The notes under the pieces are model-generated. The model was not told the origin of the DNA. It worked only from the letters and a program-made list of their open reading frames with translations, and made no database searches. Of a stretch of DNA of 17,653 bases, positions 9,601 through 16,272 are shown piece after piece. A program made the translations under genes and the position numbers. The DNA comes from a bacterium (GTDB taxonomy: Bacteria > Ratteibacteria > UBA8468 > B48-G9 > JAFGKM01): contig JAKPNC010000136.1 in assembly GCA_029548585.1 (NCBI GenBank), positions 1 through 17,653 on the forward strand. The letters run 5' to 3'. Each line of letters begins with the position of its first letter. Position 1 is the first letter of the stretch.

Positions 9601-9796
9601 AGCATACATGGAGCTGAGAGACGAGAAAGTCTCCTTCTTCGCAAGGATCCTTCCAAGGGGTACCCACAGCATCAGCTACAGGATGAGGGCGGAAGTCCCC
9701 GGAAAGTTCAGCGCGCTCCCGACAAAAGCAAGCGGCATGTACGCCCCTGAACTCAAAGCAAACTCAGACGAGATAAAGTTACTGGTAACGGACTGA
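3644..9796 (+). CDS. Secreted bacterial alpha-2-macroglobulin with thioester motif (protease trap), planctomycete-like long form
   Basis: A 2,050-residue periplasmic or envelope protein expected to trap proteases by covalent thioester capture. Residues 1-30 form a signal peptide (MRKTGLFVAAASAIALF) without a lipobox, unlike lipoprotein YfhM of E. coli. Residues about 30-400 look helical and TPR-like. Macroglobulin beta domains follow from about 530 (VADTAIVKK). A Trp/Tyr-rich insert lies at 800-839. A Met/Gly/Asp-rich linker at about 1175-1290 sits where a bait region would. The core A2M domain begins near 1295 (ALWVASVETDGQGNA). The thioester motif CTEQ is at 1511-1514 (8174-8185), followed by the helical thioester domain (QSSDGGWGWFSGW near 1590), and C-terminal domains end at LPTKASGMYAPE. 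It is longer than YfhM (about 1,650 residues). The start at 3644 has AGGGAG 5 nt upstream and begins the signal peptide; an in-frame ATG at 3590 is less likely. No penicillin-binding protein 1C gene is adjacent. Confidence 0.93.
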   Translation: MRKTGLFVAAASAIALFPVIFFFGVEAFGQKNLNQDRQRAGKLMQEGNYRESFEIFSALALDPADDPGQVPHDMEKAVSCLANLGRTNEFDGFIEKAVRIHSKNWKALAKAGRLYMDTEHYGSIVAGEFIRGPHRGPSTVANSFERDRVRAMQLYRAAIERNIMEKAAEREPSSTGEIFLSLSGAILGNRGWSQAWRLQYITDTNTLPDVEEGYYMYDYRTSFRGAPVNPDGTPVFHMMPESWESAGTDGERFRWCLAQASEYAPELKGRAMSDWAGFLHAQFGVETMGSYRFPYGRVKRENGKRDESGPYAVSSLEESETISKLANGIKRFKLPEEFNHISIYRQIADEDKTGYAQNALYQLSAIFENRMQYEKAAGFWERNIREFSDPHGSKKARLDQITGNWGRFDPAATQPAGSGASVEYIFRNGKKVRFTAREINISKLLADTKKYIESKPRTLEWNRINVQDIGYRLVTNKEEIYAGRQVAEWELELEPREGHFNRVISVSTPLQKAGAYLLTAFMEGGNRSSIVLWVADTAIVKKQMDNAIYYYVADAETGLPVPGAKLEFFGYRQRWRETRKSGEARYETDTRNFSETTDPDGQAVIKADEKNSNYTWLITATAGKGRFAYMGFTGMWTSVYRDPEYNQVKYYFMSDRPAYRPGNSVKFKWWINTARYEQEGKSSFAGQRLKVGINNPRGEKVFEKSYSADDFGGIDGEFLLPEDAVTGIYSVTANDRGMGTFRVEEYKKPEFEVKVEAPAEPVRLGDKITARIEARYYFGPPVKEGKVTYKVFRSSSPDEWYPPMRWDWLYGKGYGWFGYNYEWYPGWADWGCFSPWPWWRQRPREQPELVAEMETEIGDDGIVKVEIDTGPAKEMLGDTDHIYEITAEVTDMSRRTISGHGSFIAARKPFKVYAWTDRGHYRAGDDMLIRAQARTPDGKPVTGKGIIKLLKISYVDGKPRETEAASWSSETDEQGEISKRIKVSSPGQYRVSCTVTDGRGNEIEGGYIFSVRGKGSSTADFHFNDLEIVPDRAEYKPGEKASLMINTARTGGCVLLFHRPSNGVYLPPRVIRMESNSITEELEIVKKDMPNIFVEAVTVSGGKVFQEARELAVPPENRILEVSVEPSMEKYRPGERASLRIHARDSSGSPYRGSLVITMYDKSVEYISTGSNVPDIREFFWKWRRHHYPSRETSLDRMGHNISDIGMQDIGIFGHMSGNEDSIDGEREMANGIARGKNRMYRDGPVMEKMMEVSASPAGADEASGMADTTAGSKEQGDYATPQEPAVRSVFADTALWVASVETDGQGNASAEVKLPENLTSWKTRVWAMGEGSRVGEGSAGIVTTKNFIVRLQSPRFFVEKDEVVLSANVHNYLDSAKNADLILETEGGCLEMVKPSRMKQRITISAGGEKRVDWRVRVIRPGEAVVRIKGVTDEESDAVEMRFPAYVHGMLKTESWSGHIRQGEKRASLSFSVPAERRPEETRLEIRYSPTLAAAMVDALPYLADYPYGCTEQTLNRFLPAAVTKKTLLDMKLDLGQIREKRTNLNPQETGTGTERAKEWKRPEANPVFDEKELERMVAAGITRLAAMQSSDGGWGWFSGWGEKSWPHTTATVVHGLQVARACDVPVPEEMIGRGEDWLRKYQDEQVQLLENAAGKKPGSRWKTSADNIDALVYMTLVDANSDNTRMREFLYRDRTELSVYSKAVFGLALHRAGDISRRDMLMRNISQYVVEDSENQTAYLKMPENNCWWLWHGSETEAHAYYLKLLAAADPSSRVAPGMVKYLLNNRKHATYWNSTRDTALVIEAFSDYLKASGEDSPDMSVIILVDGRKAGQVRINRENLFTFNNLVVLYGDEITTGRHTVELRKEGTGPLYFNAYLSNFTLEEHITKAGLEIRTERKYYRLAREEKKVKAEGMSGQALDQRVEKYRREELKNLDSLKSGDLVEVELKIESKNDYEYIMLEDMKAAGFEPVDVRSGYSRNGLGAYMELRDEKVSFFARILPRGTHSISYRMRAEVPGKFSALPTKASGMYAPELKANSDEIKLLVTD

Positions 9797-9814
9797 CGGG
9801 GCAAAAGGAATTCT

Positions 9815-12517
9815 TCACTCTATCGTTATCTTCCTGCGCTCAAAAAAGATCTTGCATACCTCCATGGCAAGGAGCGGAAAAGTCGAGACTGCCAGTACCA
9901 TGACCCAGTCTGCCAGGCCGAGGGGCTCGGTCTTGAAAATCCTTCGGCTGAAAGGAAAGTATACGACCGCCACCTGGAGGAGAAAAGAAGTAACGGTTGC
10001 CAGTATGAGCTTGGGATTGCTCATGAAACCGAGCCTGAAGACGGATCTTGTCATGCTGCGGCAGTTGTAGGCGTGGAAGAGCTGGGAACATGCAAGAACG
10101 ATGAAAGCCGCAGTCCTGGCCCGGCCTATGCCTTCATTCTCGACGTAAAGGACAAATACGAAAGCCAGAAGGCAGCAGGCCGCTATGAAAACGCCCTGGA
10201 GAATTATTGTCAGGCCAAGTTTTTTTGTCACCACGTGTTCGCAGGGTTTCCTCGGAAGCCGTTTCATGATGGCAGGATCGATGGGCTCCACTCCCAGGGC
10301 CAGAGCCGGCAGGCCGTCGGTAACGAGGTTTACCCAGAGTATGTGAATGGGCAGAAGAGGAACCGGCAGGCCGATGAGGGCGGAATTGAACATCACGAGA
10401 ATCTCTCCCGTGTTGCATGAAAGAAGGTAATGCACAAACTTCCTTATATTGTCATATATGCCCCTGCCCTCTTCTATGGCGGCAACGATAGAAGTGAAGT
10501 TGTCGTCGGTCACGACCATGTCCGACACCTCCTTGGTGACGTCTGTGCCGGTGATGCCCATGGCAACACCTATATCGGCTTCCTTAACCGCCGGGGCGTC
10601 GTTGACTCCGTCCCCCGTCATTGCCACCACGTGTCCGGCCTTCTTCCAGGCTCTTACCACCCTCAATTTGTGTTCGGAAGAGACCCTGGCGTAGACAGAT
10701 ATGCGTTCTATGGTCCTGCCGAGAGCTTCCTCGTCCATGGAATCAAGTTCTTCCCCGCTCAATGCCAGCGAATCTTCCCCGAAAAGGCCCAGTTCCCTGC
10801 CGATCGCCACGGCGGTATTCTTGTGATCCCCGGTGATCATTACAGACCTTATTCCGGCGCTCCTGCATCTCGATATGGCTTCCCTGACTTCCGGCCTGGG
10901 AGGATCTATCATGGCGACCATGCCCATGAAAACAAGTTCCTTCTCAACGTCCTCCGGCACGAAAGCCGGCATGCCTTGTGGGAGTTCCCTCCGTGCAACG
11001 GCCAGGACCCTCATTGCGCCATCGGCAAACCCGGAGTTGGCATCAAGGATCCTCTGCCTGTCCTGGTCGGCAATGGGAGAAGATACTCCGCCTTTGTCGA
11101 TAGAAGAGCATCTCCGGAGCACCTCCTCGGGCGCCCCCTTGGTATATGCGACGAGGCCCCCGCCTTTCCTGCGGATGACAGTCATCATTTTCCTTTCCGA
11201 ATCAAACGGTATCTCGTCCACGAACAACTGCATCCCTTCACAACTCTCTTTCCATATGCCGGCTTTCGCCGCCGCCGTAAGGAGAGCGGCTTCAGTGGGA
11301 TCCCCGACTATGGAATATCCGCTCTTATCCACTACAAGCTGGGCGCCGTTGCATAAGACGCACGCTTCCAATACGTCTTTCAGGAGGCCGTAACCTCCGA
11401 CATCTATCTTCTTTTCTTTCAGGAGGTATTCGCCCTCGGGCCCGTATCCAACCCCTGTTACATTAAACACCTCGCCGCCGGCGTATACCGATTTAACGGT
11501 CATCTCGTTCTTGGTGAGAGTTCCTGTCTTGTCGGAACAGATAACGGTGGTGCATCCGAGGGTTTCAACGGAAGGCAGTTTCCTGACAAGGGCGTTGCGC
11601 CTTATCATACGCTGCACGCTGAGAGCCAGAACTATCGTAACCACCGCAGGCAGTCCCTCGGGTATGGCCGCTACGGCAAGGCTGACAGAAGTCAGGAAAA
11701 CTTCCACGAGGGCGCCCCCCCGGAGTTTTTCAAGGAGGAATACAAGAGCAACAAGGATAAAGCATGCCTTCACTATCATCTTGCTGAATTCCTCGAGCTT
11801 TTTTTGAAGAGGGGTCGATTCCCGGTCTATATCCTGTATAAGGTGGGCTATCATGCCAAGTTCGGTTTTCATTCCCGTGAACACTACGGCCGCCCTTGCC
11901 CTTCCGGATACGACCGATGTCCCCATGTATACCATGTTCGCCCTTTCCGCAAGGGGGATCTCCCTTGCTTCCATGGGTTCAACTGTCTTGAGAACAGGGG
12001 TGGACTCACCGGTAAGGCTGGCTTCCTGGGCGCTGAAATTGGATGTCGTCCATGAGAGGCGGCAATCCGCAGGCACATGATCTCCCGACTCAAGCTCGAC
12101 GATATCTCCCGGCACCAGTTCGGATGACGGTATGATGGCATGGATACCCTTGCGTATCACTTTTGTTGAGGGAGAAGACAATCTCTTGAGGGCAGCGAGA
12201 GACTTTTCGGCCTTGTGCTCCTGTATGAATCCAAGGATGGCGTTGAGGATGATTATGGCCACTATGACAATGGCATCAACCCATTCCTTGAGAAAACCCG
12301 ATACCAGGACGGCTCCGAAAAGGACCCATATGATGAAGCTTTTGAACTGATCGAGAAATATCATGAAGGGCGGGCGCCCCTTTTTCTCTTCAAGCCGGTT
12401 GGGGCCGTATTTCCGTGTTCTCTCTTCAATTTCAGATTCGGCAAGCCCCGCGTCGAGATTCGTATTGAGTATCCGGGCGACTTCTTCTACCGGTATGTGC
12501 CAGAATTTTTTTTCCAT
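9815..12517 (-). CDS. P-type cation ATPase, P2A calcium-transporter type
   Basis: A 900-residue inner-membrane pump that uses ATP to export a cation, most likely Ca2+. It has a cation-ATPase N-terminal domain (1-60), TGE of the actuator domain (169-171), PEGLPA in TM4 (286-291), the phosphorylated Asp in CSDKTGTLT (D329), KGAPEE in the nucleotide domain, MITGDH and TGDGVNDAPA. TM5 carries SCNTGEILVMF and TM6 carries WVNLVTDGLPALALG, matching the SERCA ligands Asn768, Glu771, Asn796, Thr799 and Asp800. In TM8 the likely equivalent of SERCA Glu908 is hydrophobic (VLACSQLFHAYN), as in pumps thought to carry one Ca2+. GGAG at 12524-12527 lies 6 nt from the ATG, and a strong promoter lies about 110 bp upstream. 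It could instead be a Mn2+ or Na+ pump of the same subclass, though the TM4-TM6 ligands favour Ca2+. Confidence 0.93.
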   Translation of the reverse strand: MEKKFWHIPVEEVARILNTNLDAGLAESEIEERTRKYGPNRLEEKKGRPPFMIFLDQFKSFIIWVLFGAVLVSGFLKEWVDAIVIVAIIILNAILGFIQEHKAEKSLAALKRLSSPSTKVIRKGIHAIIPSSELVPGDIVELESGDHVPADCRLSWTTSNFSAQEASLTGESTPVLKTVEPMEAREIPLAERANMVYMGTSVVSGRARAAVVFTGMKTELGMIAHLIQDIDRESTPLQKKLEEFSKMIVKACFILVALVFLLEKLRGGALVEVFLTSVSLAVAAIPEGLPAVVTIVLALSVQRMIRRNALVRKLPSVETLGCTTVICSDKTGTLTKNEMTVKSVYAGGEVFNVTGVGYGPEGEYLLKEKKIDVGGYGLLKDVLEACVLCNGAQLVVDKSGYSIVGDPTEAALLTAAAKAGIWKESCEGMQLFVDEIPFDSERKMMTVIRRKGGGLVAYTKGAPEEVLRRCSSIDKGGVSSPIADQDRQRILDANSGFADGAMRVLAVARRELPQGMPAFVPEDVEKELVFMGMVAMIDPPRPEVREAISRCRSAGIRSVMITGDHKNTAVAIGRELGLFGEDSLALSGEELDSMDEEALGRTIERISVYARVSSEHKLRVVRAWKKAGHVVAMTGDGVNDAPAVKEADIGVAMGITGTDVTKEVSDMVVTDDNFTSIVAAIEEGRGIYDNIRKFVHYLLSCNTGEILVMFNSALIGLPVPLLPIHILWVNLVTDGLPALALGVEPIDPAIMKRLPRKPCEHVVTKKLGLTIILQGVFIAACCLLAFVFVLYVENEGIGRARTAAFIVLACSQLFHAYNCRSMTRSVFRLGFMSNPKLILATVTSFLLQVAVVYFPFSRRIFKTEPLGLADWVMVLAVSTFPLLAMEVCKIFFERRKITIE

Positions 12518-12629
12518 GAATTGCTCCGCAATAAAGAAACCGTGATTTTGCGCATCAGGGAGCGCCTGGGCAAACCAGGTTTTATAAAGGGCAAATTACA
12601 TCAGGTTATGGTGTTTTCAGAGATGCAAC

Positions 12630-12658
12630 ATTAAAACATTTTCGGCTTTCATTGTCAA
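12630..12658 (-). promoter_or_regulatory. Strong sigma-70 type promoter for the P-type ATPase gene
   Basis: On the minus strand a consensus TTGACA (12653-12658) is followed after exactly 17 nt by TTTAAT (12630-12635, 5 of 6 matches), with TGT directly before it as in extended -10 promoters. This is the best promoter match in the window. The leader to the start codon is about 105 nt and includes a small hairpin (CCTGG at 12565-12569, CCAGG at 12575-12579). Confidence 0.65.
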
Positions 12659-12685
12659 GATTTGGGTATGACCGCTTTGCCGGAA

Positions 12686-12713
12686 TTGACAAAGATAAGA
12701 AAGGCATTATACC
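12686..12713 (+). promoter_or_regulatory. Weak divergent promoter candidate pointing into the repeat cluster
   Basis: TTGACA (12686-12691) is followed after 16 nt by TATACC (12708-12713, 4 of 6 matches). It lies 27 bp from, and back to back with, the ATPase promoter. No plus-strand gene lies downstream, so any transcript would cross the repeats and run antisense to the end of the RND gene. Confidence 0.25.
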
Positions 12714-12730
12714 AGTATATTCCCTCTTTA

Positions 12731-12887
12731 GACCTTTCCCCGGGGAGAGAGAAAAGGCCCCGTTGCTTGCATGTTCTTCGTCCTCTCCCCTGGGGGAGAG
12801 GGTCTTCCTCGTTTTTTCTTCCTCTCCTCTTGGGGGAGAGGACATGCCCGTCCGTAGCTTTAGCGTAGGAGGGTTGAGGTGAGGGGG
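12731..12887. repeat. Palindromic G/C-tract intergenic repeat, copy 1 (with 40-bp internal expansion)
   Basis: This copy shares a 42-bp identical block (12760-12801) with copy 2 (13036-13077) and a 57-bp block (12831-12887) with 13067-13123 that differs at two bases. In copy 2 the blocks overlap on TGGGGGAGAGG. Here that 11-mer occurs twice, 40 bp apart (12791 and 12831), so 12802-12841 is an extra 40 bp. It contains a 9-bp perfect stem CCTCTCCCC/GGGGAGAGG (12782-12801) and a second similar stem (12821-12841). It ends in GGTTGAGGTGAGGGGG. This resembles dispersed intergenic repeats known in many bacteria, whose translation yields spurious LSPRGE-like peptides. Confidence 0.8.
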
Positions 12888-12937
12888 CACGCTCTTCCTC
12901 CCTCTACCCATAGGGGAGAGGGTTGGGGTGAGGGGGG
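12888..12937. repeat. Palindromic G/C-tract intergenic repeat, short third unit
   Basis: A shorter relative follows copy 1 directly. It has a near-perfect hairpin CCCTCTACCC/GGGGAGAGGG (12900-12922, one mismatch) and the tail GGTTGGGGTGAGGGGGG. The tail is followed by CTTTAAAAC (12938-12946), the same nine bases that follow copy 2 at 13125-13133. The AT-rich stretch 12947-12985 between this unit and copy 2 holds nothing I recognise. Confidence 0.7.
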
Positions 12938-12985
12938 CTTTAAAACATAACAAAAAAAACAGAATCACAACAACATAAAAACAAC

Positions 12986-13123
12986 TAACCCCCTCATCCT
13001 TTTTCCTTCTCCCCCAGGGATAGAAGGAAAAGACTCCGTTGCTTGCATGTTCTTCGTCCTCTCCCCTGGGGGAGAGGACATGCCCGTCCGCAGCTTTAGC
13101 GGAGGAGGGTTGAGGTGAGGGGG
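12986..13123. repeat. Palindromic G/C-tract intergenic repeat, copy 2
   Basis: A 138-bp unit with imperfect inverted ends (CCCCCTCATCC at the left, GGTTGAGGTGAGGGGG at the right). It has a perfect 9-bp stem CCTCTCCCC/GGGGAGAGG with a 2-nt loop (13058-13077) and a small CCGC/GCGG stem around AGCTTTA (13087-13102). It lies just past the stop codon of the RND gene, so its hairpins could stabilise or end that transcript, though no U run follows. No transposase is present; the structure is REP- or MITE-like. Confidence 0.8.
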
Positions 13124-13140
13124 TCTTTAAAACGGTATCC

Positions 13141-16100
13141 TCAAGATTTCTTTTCCAATTTTTTTTCAAAAATGTAATATATGACGGGGACGACAACCAG
13201 GGTTATGAGGGTGGCGCTCAAAAGTCCTCCTGTCACTGCCCTCGCCAGGGGAGCCTGGAACTCTCCGCCTTCTCCCAGCCCCATGGCCATCGGCAACAGG
13301 GCAAGACCCGTCGTAGAGGCAGTCATAAGTATGGGGCGCAACCTGCGCCTGCCGGCCTCTTCTATCGCTTCCTTCAGGGGCATGCCGTCCCTGTTGCGCA
13401 GGAGAATTATATGGTCAACAAGAACGATGGCATTATTAACCACTATACCCCCAAGCATGATGCATCCTATGAAGGACTGCATGTTAAACGTCGTGCCCGT
13501 GAGAAAAAGCAGCCATACCACTCCAATAGCCGCCGGCGGTATTGAAAACATTACAACGAAAGGATCCCTGAGGGACTCGTACAGGGAAACCATCACCATG
13601 TATACGAGAATGAGGGCCAGTATGAAAACCCCCGCAAGTTCACGGAAAGCTTTCTGCTGCTCTTCGTACTCGCCCGTGAAGTTTATAGTGAATCCCGACG
13701 GCACGGGTATATGAGCCAGCTTGGACCTGATATCCTTGAGTATGAGTCCCACGTTCCTGTCACTGGTGTTAGCCGTTACGGTAACGATTCGTTCCTGGTC
13801 CTTCCTCTCTATCCGTACCGGGCCGCTCCTTGATTCCAGCCTGACAAGATTCTTAAGCAGGACAGGTTCACCGTCCTTGTTTGCAAGGTAAAGGTTCAGG
13901 ATTTCTTCCAGTGTCATCTTGTCGGAATCCAGGAGCTGGACGTATATCCTGTACTCGTTTCCCCCGTCCCTGTAGTATCCGGACGTCTTGCCGCCAAGGG
14001 CGGTCTGAAGCATCTTTGCCACGTGCGAAACGGTGAAACCCATGTCCTCGGCCTTAACCCTGTCTATAACGACAATCTCTTCGGGCATGCCCGATTCCCG
14101 GCTCACCTGGGCATCGGTTATGCCTTCCGTGCTTTCAACCGCTTCCTTCACGCGGTAAGCAAGCATGTCTGCGGTTTCAAGGTCGTATCCCCTGATCTCG
14201 ACCGAAACCCTTTCGGTCGTACCCGAAAGCATCCTTGTAAACATGCCCGTCCCCGCCCTGGTCCTCACCGTAACCCCGGGTATGCCGGAAAGCTTTTTAC
14301 GCAGGTCTGAAACCACGTCTTCGCTGGAACGCGTACGTTCTGATTTGGGCTTCAGGGATATGCGGATCTGCCCGGTATGGCTGTCGGAAGACATCCAGCC
14401 GCTGCCCCCGATATTGGCCACCATGCTCTTCATCTCGGGAACTTCCCGCATGACTATGGCCTCCATAATCCTGAATTTTTCGTCGAGGACAGCAAGCCTC
14501 GTTCCGACTTCCATCTCCACGTTTACCCTGACCTCTCCCTCGTCGCTCTGGGGCATCAGTTCCATTCCGACCATGAGGCCGACTCCAAGACTGACGATAA
14601 GGGCCGCCGAGACAGCAAGAAGAACGGATTTCCTGCGTTTCAGGACAGTACTGAGAATCTTCTGGTAGTAGGCATCCATCCCTTTAAATATGCTGCCGCT
14701 TATCCTGTAAAGCCTGTGGCCCAGCCTTTCCCCTTCATGGTAATCAGGGCTGACGGGATGAAGGTACTTGGATGCAAGCATGGGTATAAGTGTCAGAGAT
14801 ACAACAAGCGAGCAGAGAAGCGAAAAACTTATTATGAGGGCCAGCTGTTTGAACATGACACCCGACATCCCCCTGACGAAGATAAGAGGCAGGAATACAA
14901 CTACAGTCGTCAGCGTGCTGGCTACGACTGCGGCGGCAACCTCGTGTGCCCCGTTCACAGCCGCGTCTTCCGGGCTCTGCCCGGCCTCCCTGAGCCTGTA
15001 AATATTATCAAGCACTACTATCGAGTTGTCCACCAGCATGCCAACCCCGAGGGCCAATCCCCCGAGAGTCATTATATTGAGGGTGAACCCGGAAAAGTAT
15101 ATGAGCACGAACGTGGCAATGATCGACAGGGGTATGGTCACCGATATGATAAGGGTGCTGCATATGTTGCGCAGGAAGAAGAGAAGGACCAAAACAGCGA
15201 AGATGCCCCCGAAAAATGCCGAGGATCCAACCTGCGAAATGGAACTCTCGATGAACTCGGAAGAATCGATTATGGTGGTAAGGGTTAACTGCTTCAGCTC
15301 CCTGTTGATCTTTTCCACCTCTTTCAGCACACCTCTCGCCACCTCAACGGTATTCTTCCCTGACTGCTTGGTAATGGCAAGCTGGACTCCAGGCTGGCCG
15401 TTGACCCGCACTATCCTGGTAACCTTCTGTGAAGAATCCTCAACGGAAGCAATATCCCGCAGCTTTACCGGCACGCCTCCGAAGATTCCCACAGAGGTGT
15501 TTCTCAGCTGTTCGATATCGGCGTATTCTCCGGGAGTCCTTATCACTATATCCCGGTTTCCCCTTTCAACGGAGCCTGCCGGAAGGGTTATGTTGCCGTC
15601 CTCTATGGCCGAGGTAATCTGCTCGAGGGGTATGGACATGGCCCTGATTTTGTCGGTACGAAGGTTAACCCTTATCTCCCTCTCAAGGCCTCCCCTTATA
15701 TCGAGAGATGCGACACCGGGGACCCGCTCGATCCTGTACTTTATCTGCTCGTCTATGACCCTGCGCATCTCTATGGGATCAAGGTTGCTGGAAGCCCCTA
15801 TTACGAGTATGGGCATGCTCGACGGGTCAAATTTCCTGAGGGTGGGACGTTCAATATCTTCGGGAAGGCGGGATATTATCCTGTCAATCCTGTCCCTGAT
15901 ATCGTTTGATGCCGCGTCAAGGTCGGTACCCCACGTAAAGAGGACCCTGACCCGGCTGCTGCCTTCAGAGGAGGTGGACGTAATCTCTTCAACCCCGGGC
16001 ACGGCGCTCATTGCCTCCTCTATGGGCCTGGTGACAAGCTCTTCAATTTCCTCGGGACTGGCATTCTCGTAACTTGCGGAAACGGTTATAGTGGGATAGG

Positions 16101-16221
16101 TCGTGTCCGGCATGAGGTCTATTGGAAGCCTTCGCAGGGCTATGCTTCCAATGATGGCGACTATAAGCGCCACCATGGTCGTCAACTTCGGATGCTTAAC
16201 TGAAAAATGCGCTATTTTCAA
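13141..16221 (-). CDS. RND-family efflux permease (HAE1/SwrC-like), inner membrane
   Basis: A 1,026-residue permease, the normal length for AcrB-type pumps. TM1 is at the N terminus, then the periplasmic porter begins with LPIDLMPDTTYPTITVSASY and PGVEEITSTSSEGSSRV. TM4 has GMLVDNSIVVLDN and TM10 has GGIVVNNAIVLVDH. Against AcrB, Asp407 is kept (D398), Asp408 is Asn (N399) and Lys940 is Asn (N929). This is the usual pattern in SwrC-like pumps outside the gammaproteobacterial drug pumps. Family knowledge suggests proton-driven export of amphiphiles, drugs or lipids. The start codon is TTG, supported by GGAGG at 16229-16233, 7 nt upstream. An eight-codon frame (16241 to 16218) ends in a TGA overlapping that TTG, which could couple translation. 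It follows the reductase gene by 51 bp with no adaptor or TolC gene in view. Confidence 0.93.
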   Translation of the reverse strand: MKIAHFSVKHPKLTTMVALIVAIIGSIALRRLPIDLMPDTTYPTITVSASYENASPEEIEELVTRPIEEAMSAVPGVEEITSTSSEGSSRVRVLFTWGTDLDAASNDIRDRIDRIISRLPEDIERPTLRKFDPSSMPILVIGASSNLDPIEMRRVIDEQIKYRIERVPGVASLDIRGGLEREIRVNLRTDKIRAMSIPLEQITSAIEDGNITLPAGSVERGNRDIVIRTPGEYADIEQLRNTSVGIFGGVPVKLRDIASVEDSSQKVTRIVRVNGQPGVQLAITKQSGKNTVEVARGVLKEVEKINRELKQLTLTTIIDSSEFIESSISQVGSSAFFGGIFAVLVLLFFLRNICSTLIISVTIPLSIIATFVLIYFSGFTLNIMTLGGLALGVGMLVDNSIVVLDNIYRLREAGQSPEDAAVNGAHEVAAAVVASTLTTVVVFLPLIFVRGMSGVMFKQLALIISFSLLCSLVVSLTLIPMLASKYLHPVSPDYHEGERLGHRLYRISGSIFKGMDAYYQKILSTVLKRRKSVLLAVSAALIVSLGVGLMVGMELMPQSDEGEVRVNVEMEVGTRLAVLDEKFRIMEAIVMREVPEMKSMVANIGGSGWMSSDSHTGQIRISLKPKSERTRSSEDVVSDLRKKLSGIPGVTVRTRAGTGMFTRMLSGTTERVSVEIRGYDLETADMLAYRVKEAVESTEGITDAQVSRESGMPEEIVVIDRVKAEDMGFTVSHVAKMLQTALGGKTSGYYRDGGNEYRIYVQLLDSDKMTLEEILNLYLANKDGEPVLLKNLVRLESRSGPVRIERKDQERIVTVTANTSDRNVGLILKDIRSKLAHIPVPSGFTINFTGEYEEQQKAFRELAGVFILALILVYMVMVSLYESLRDPFVVMFSIPPAAIGVVWLLFLTGTTFNMQSFIGCIMLGGIVVNNAIVLVDHIILLRNRDGMPLKEAIEEAGRRRLRPILMTASTTGLALLPMAMGLGEGGEFQAPLARAVTGGLLSATLITLVVVPVIYYIFEKKLEKKS

Positions 16222-16272
16222 TTCTCTTCCTCCATTGTCATGACAAGAAAGGTCTTATCTTCTTACGGGAAC

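Noticed and set aside
10430..11393. Long plus-strand frames of 186 and 308 codons opposite the ATPase gene
   Set aside because: They are antisense to a protein with intact P-type ATPase motifs throughout. Their translations show no family features, and long antisense frames are common in GC-biased genes.
12565..12590. Terminator-like hairpin CCTGG/CCAGG followed by TTTT on the plus strand in the ATPase leader
   Set aside because: The stem is only 5 bp and the T run is short and interrupted; it lies in a minus-strand leader with no plus-strand gene to end.
12986..13123. CRISPR-like array
   Set aside because: The repeats are few, of unequal spacing, palindromic, and without unique spacers of constant length or cas genes.
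12606..13196. A 196-codon minus-strand open frame covering the repeat cluster
   Set aside because: Its translation is built from the repeats (LSPRGE and LSPMGRG-like peptides), it overlaps the true end of the RND gene and the ATPase promoter, and such frames are a known artefact of this repeat type.
14377..16072. Plus-strand frames of about 300 and 348 codons opposite the RND gene
   Set aside because: They lie wholly antisense to a full-length RND permease. Their composition (many Ser, Thr, Arg and Met) is typical of reverse-strand shadows.
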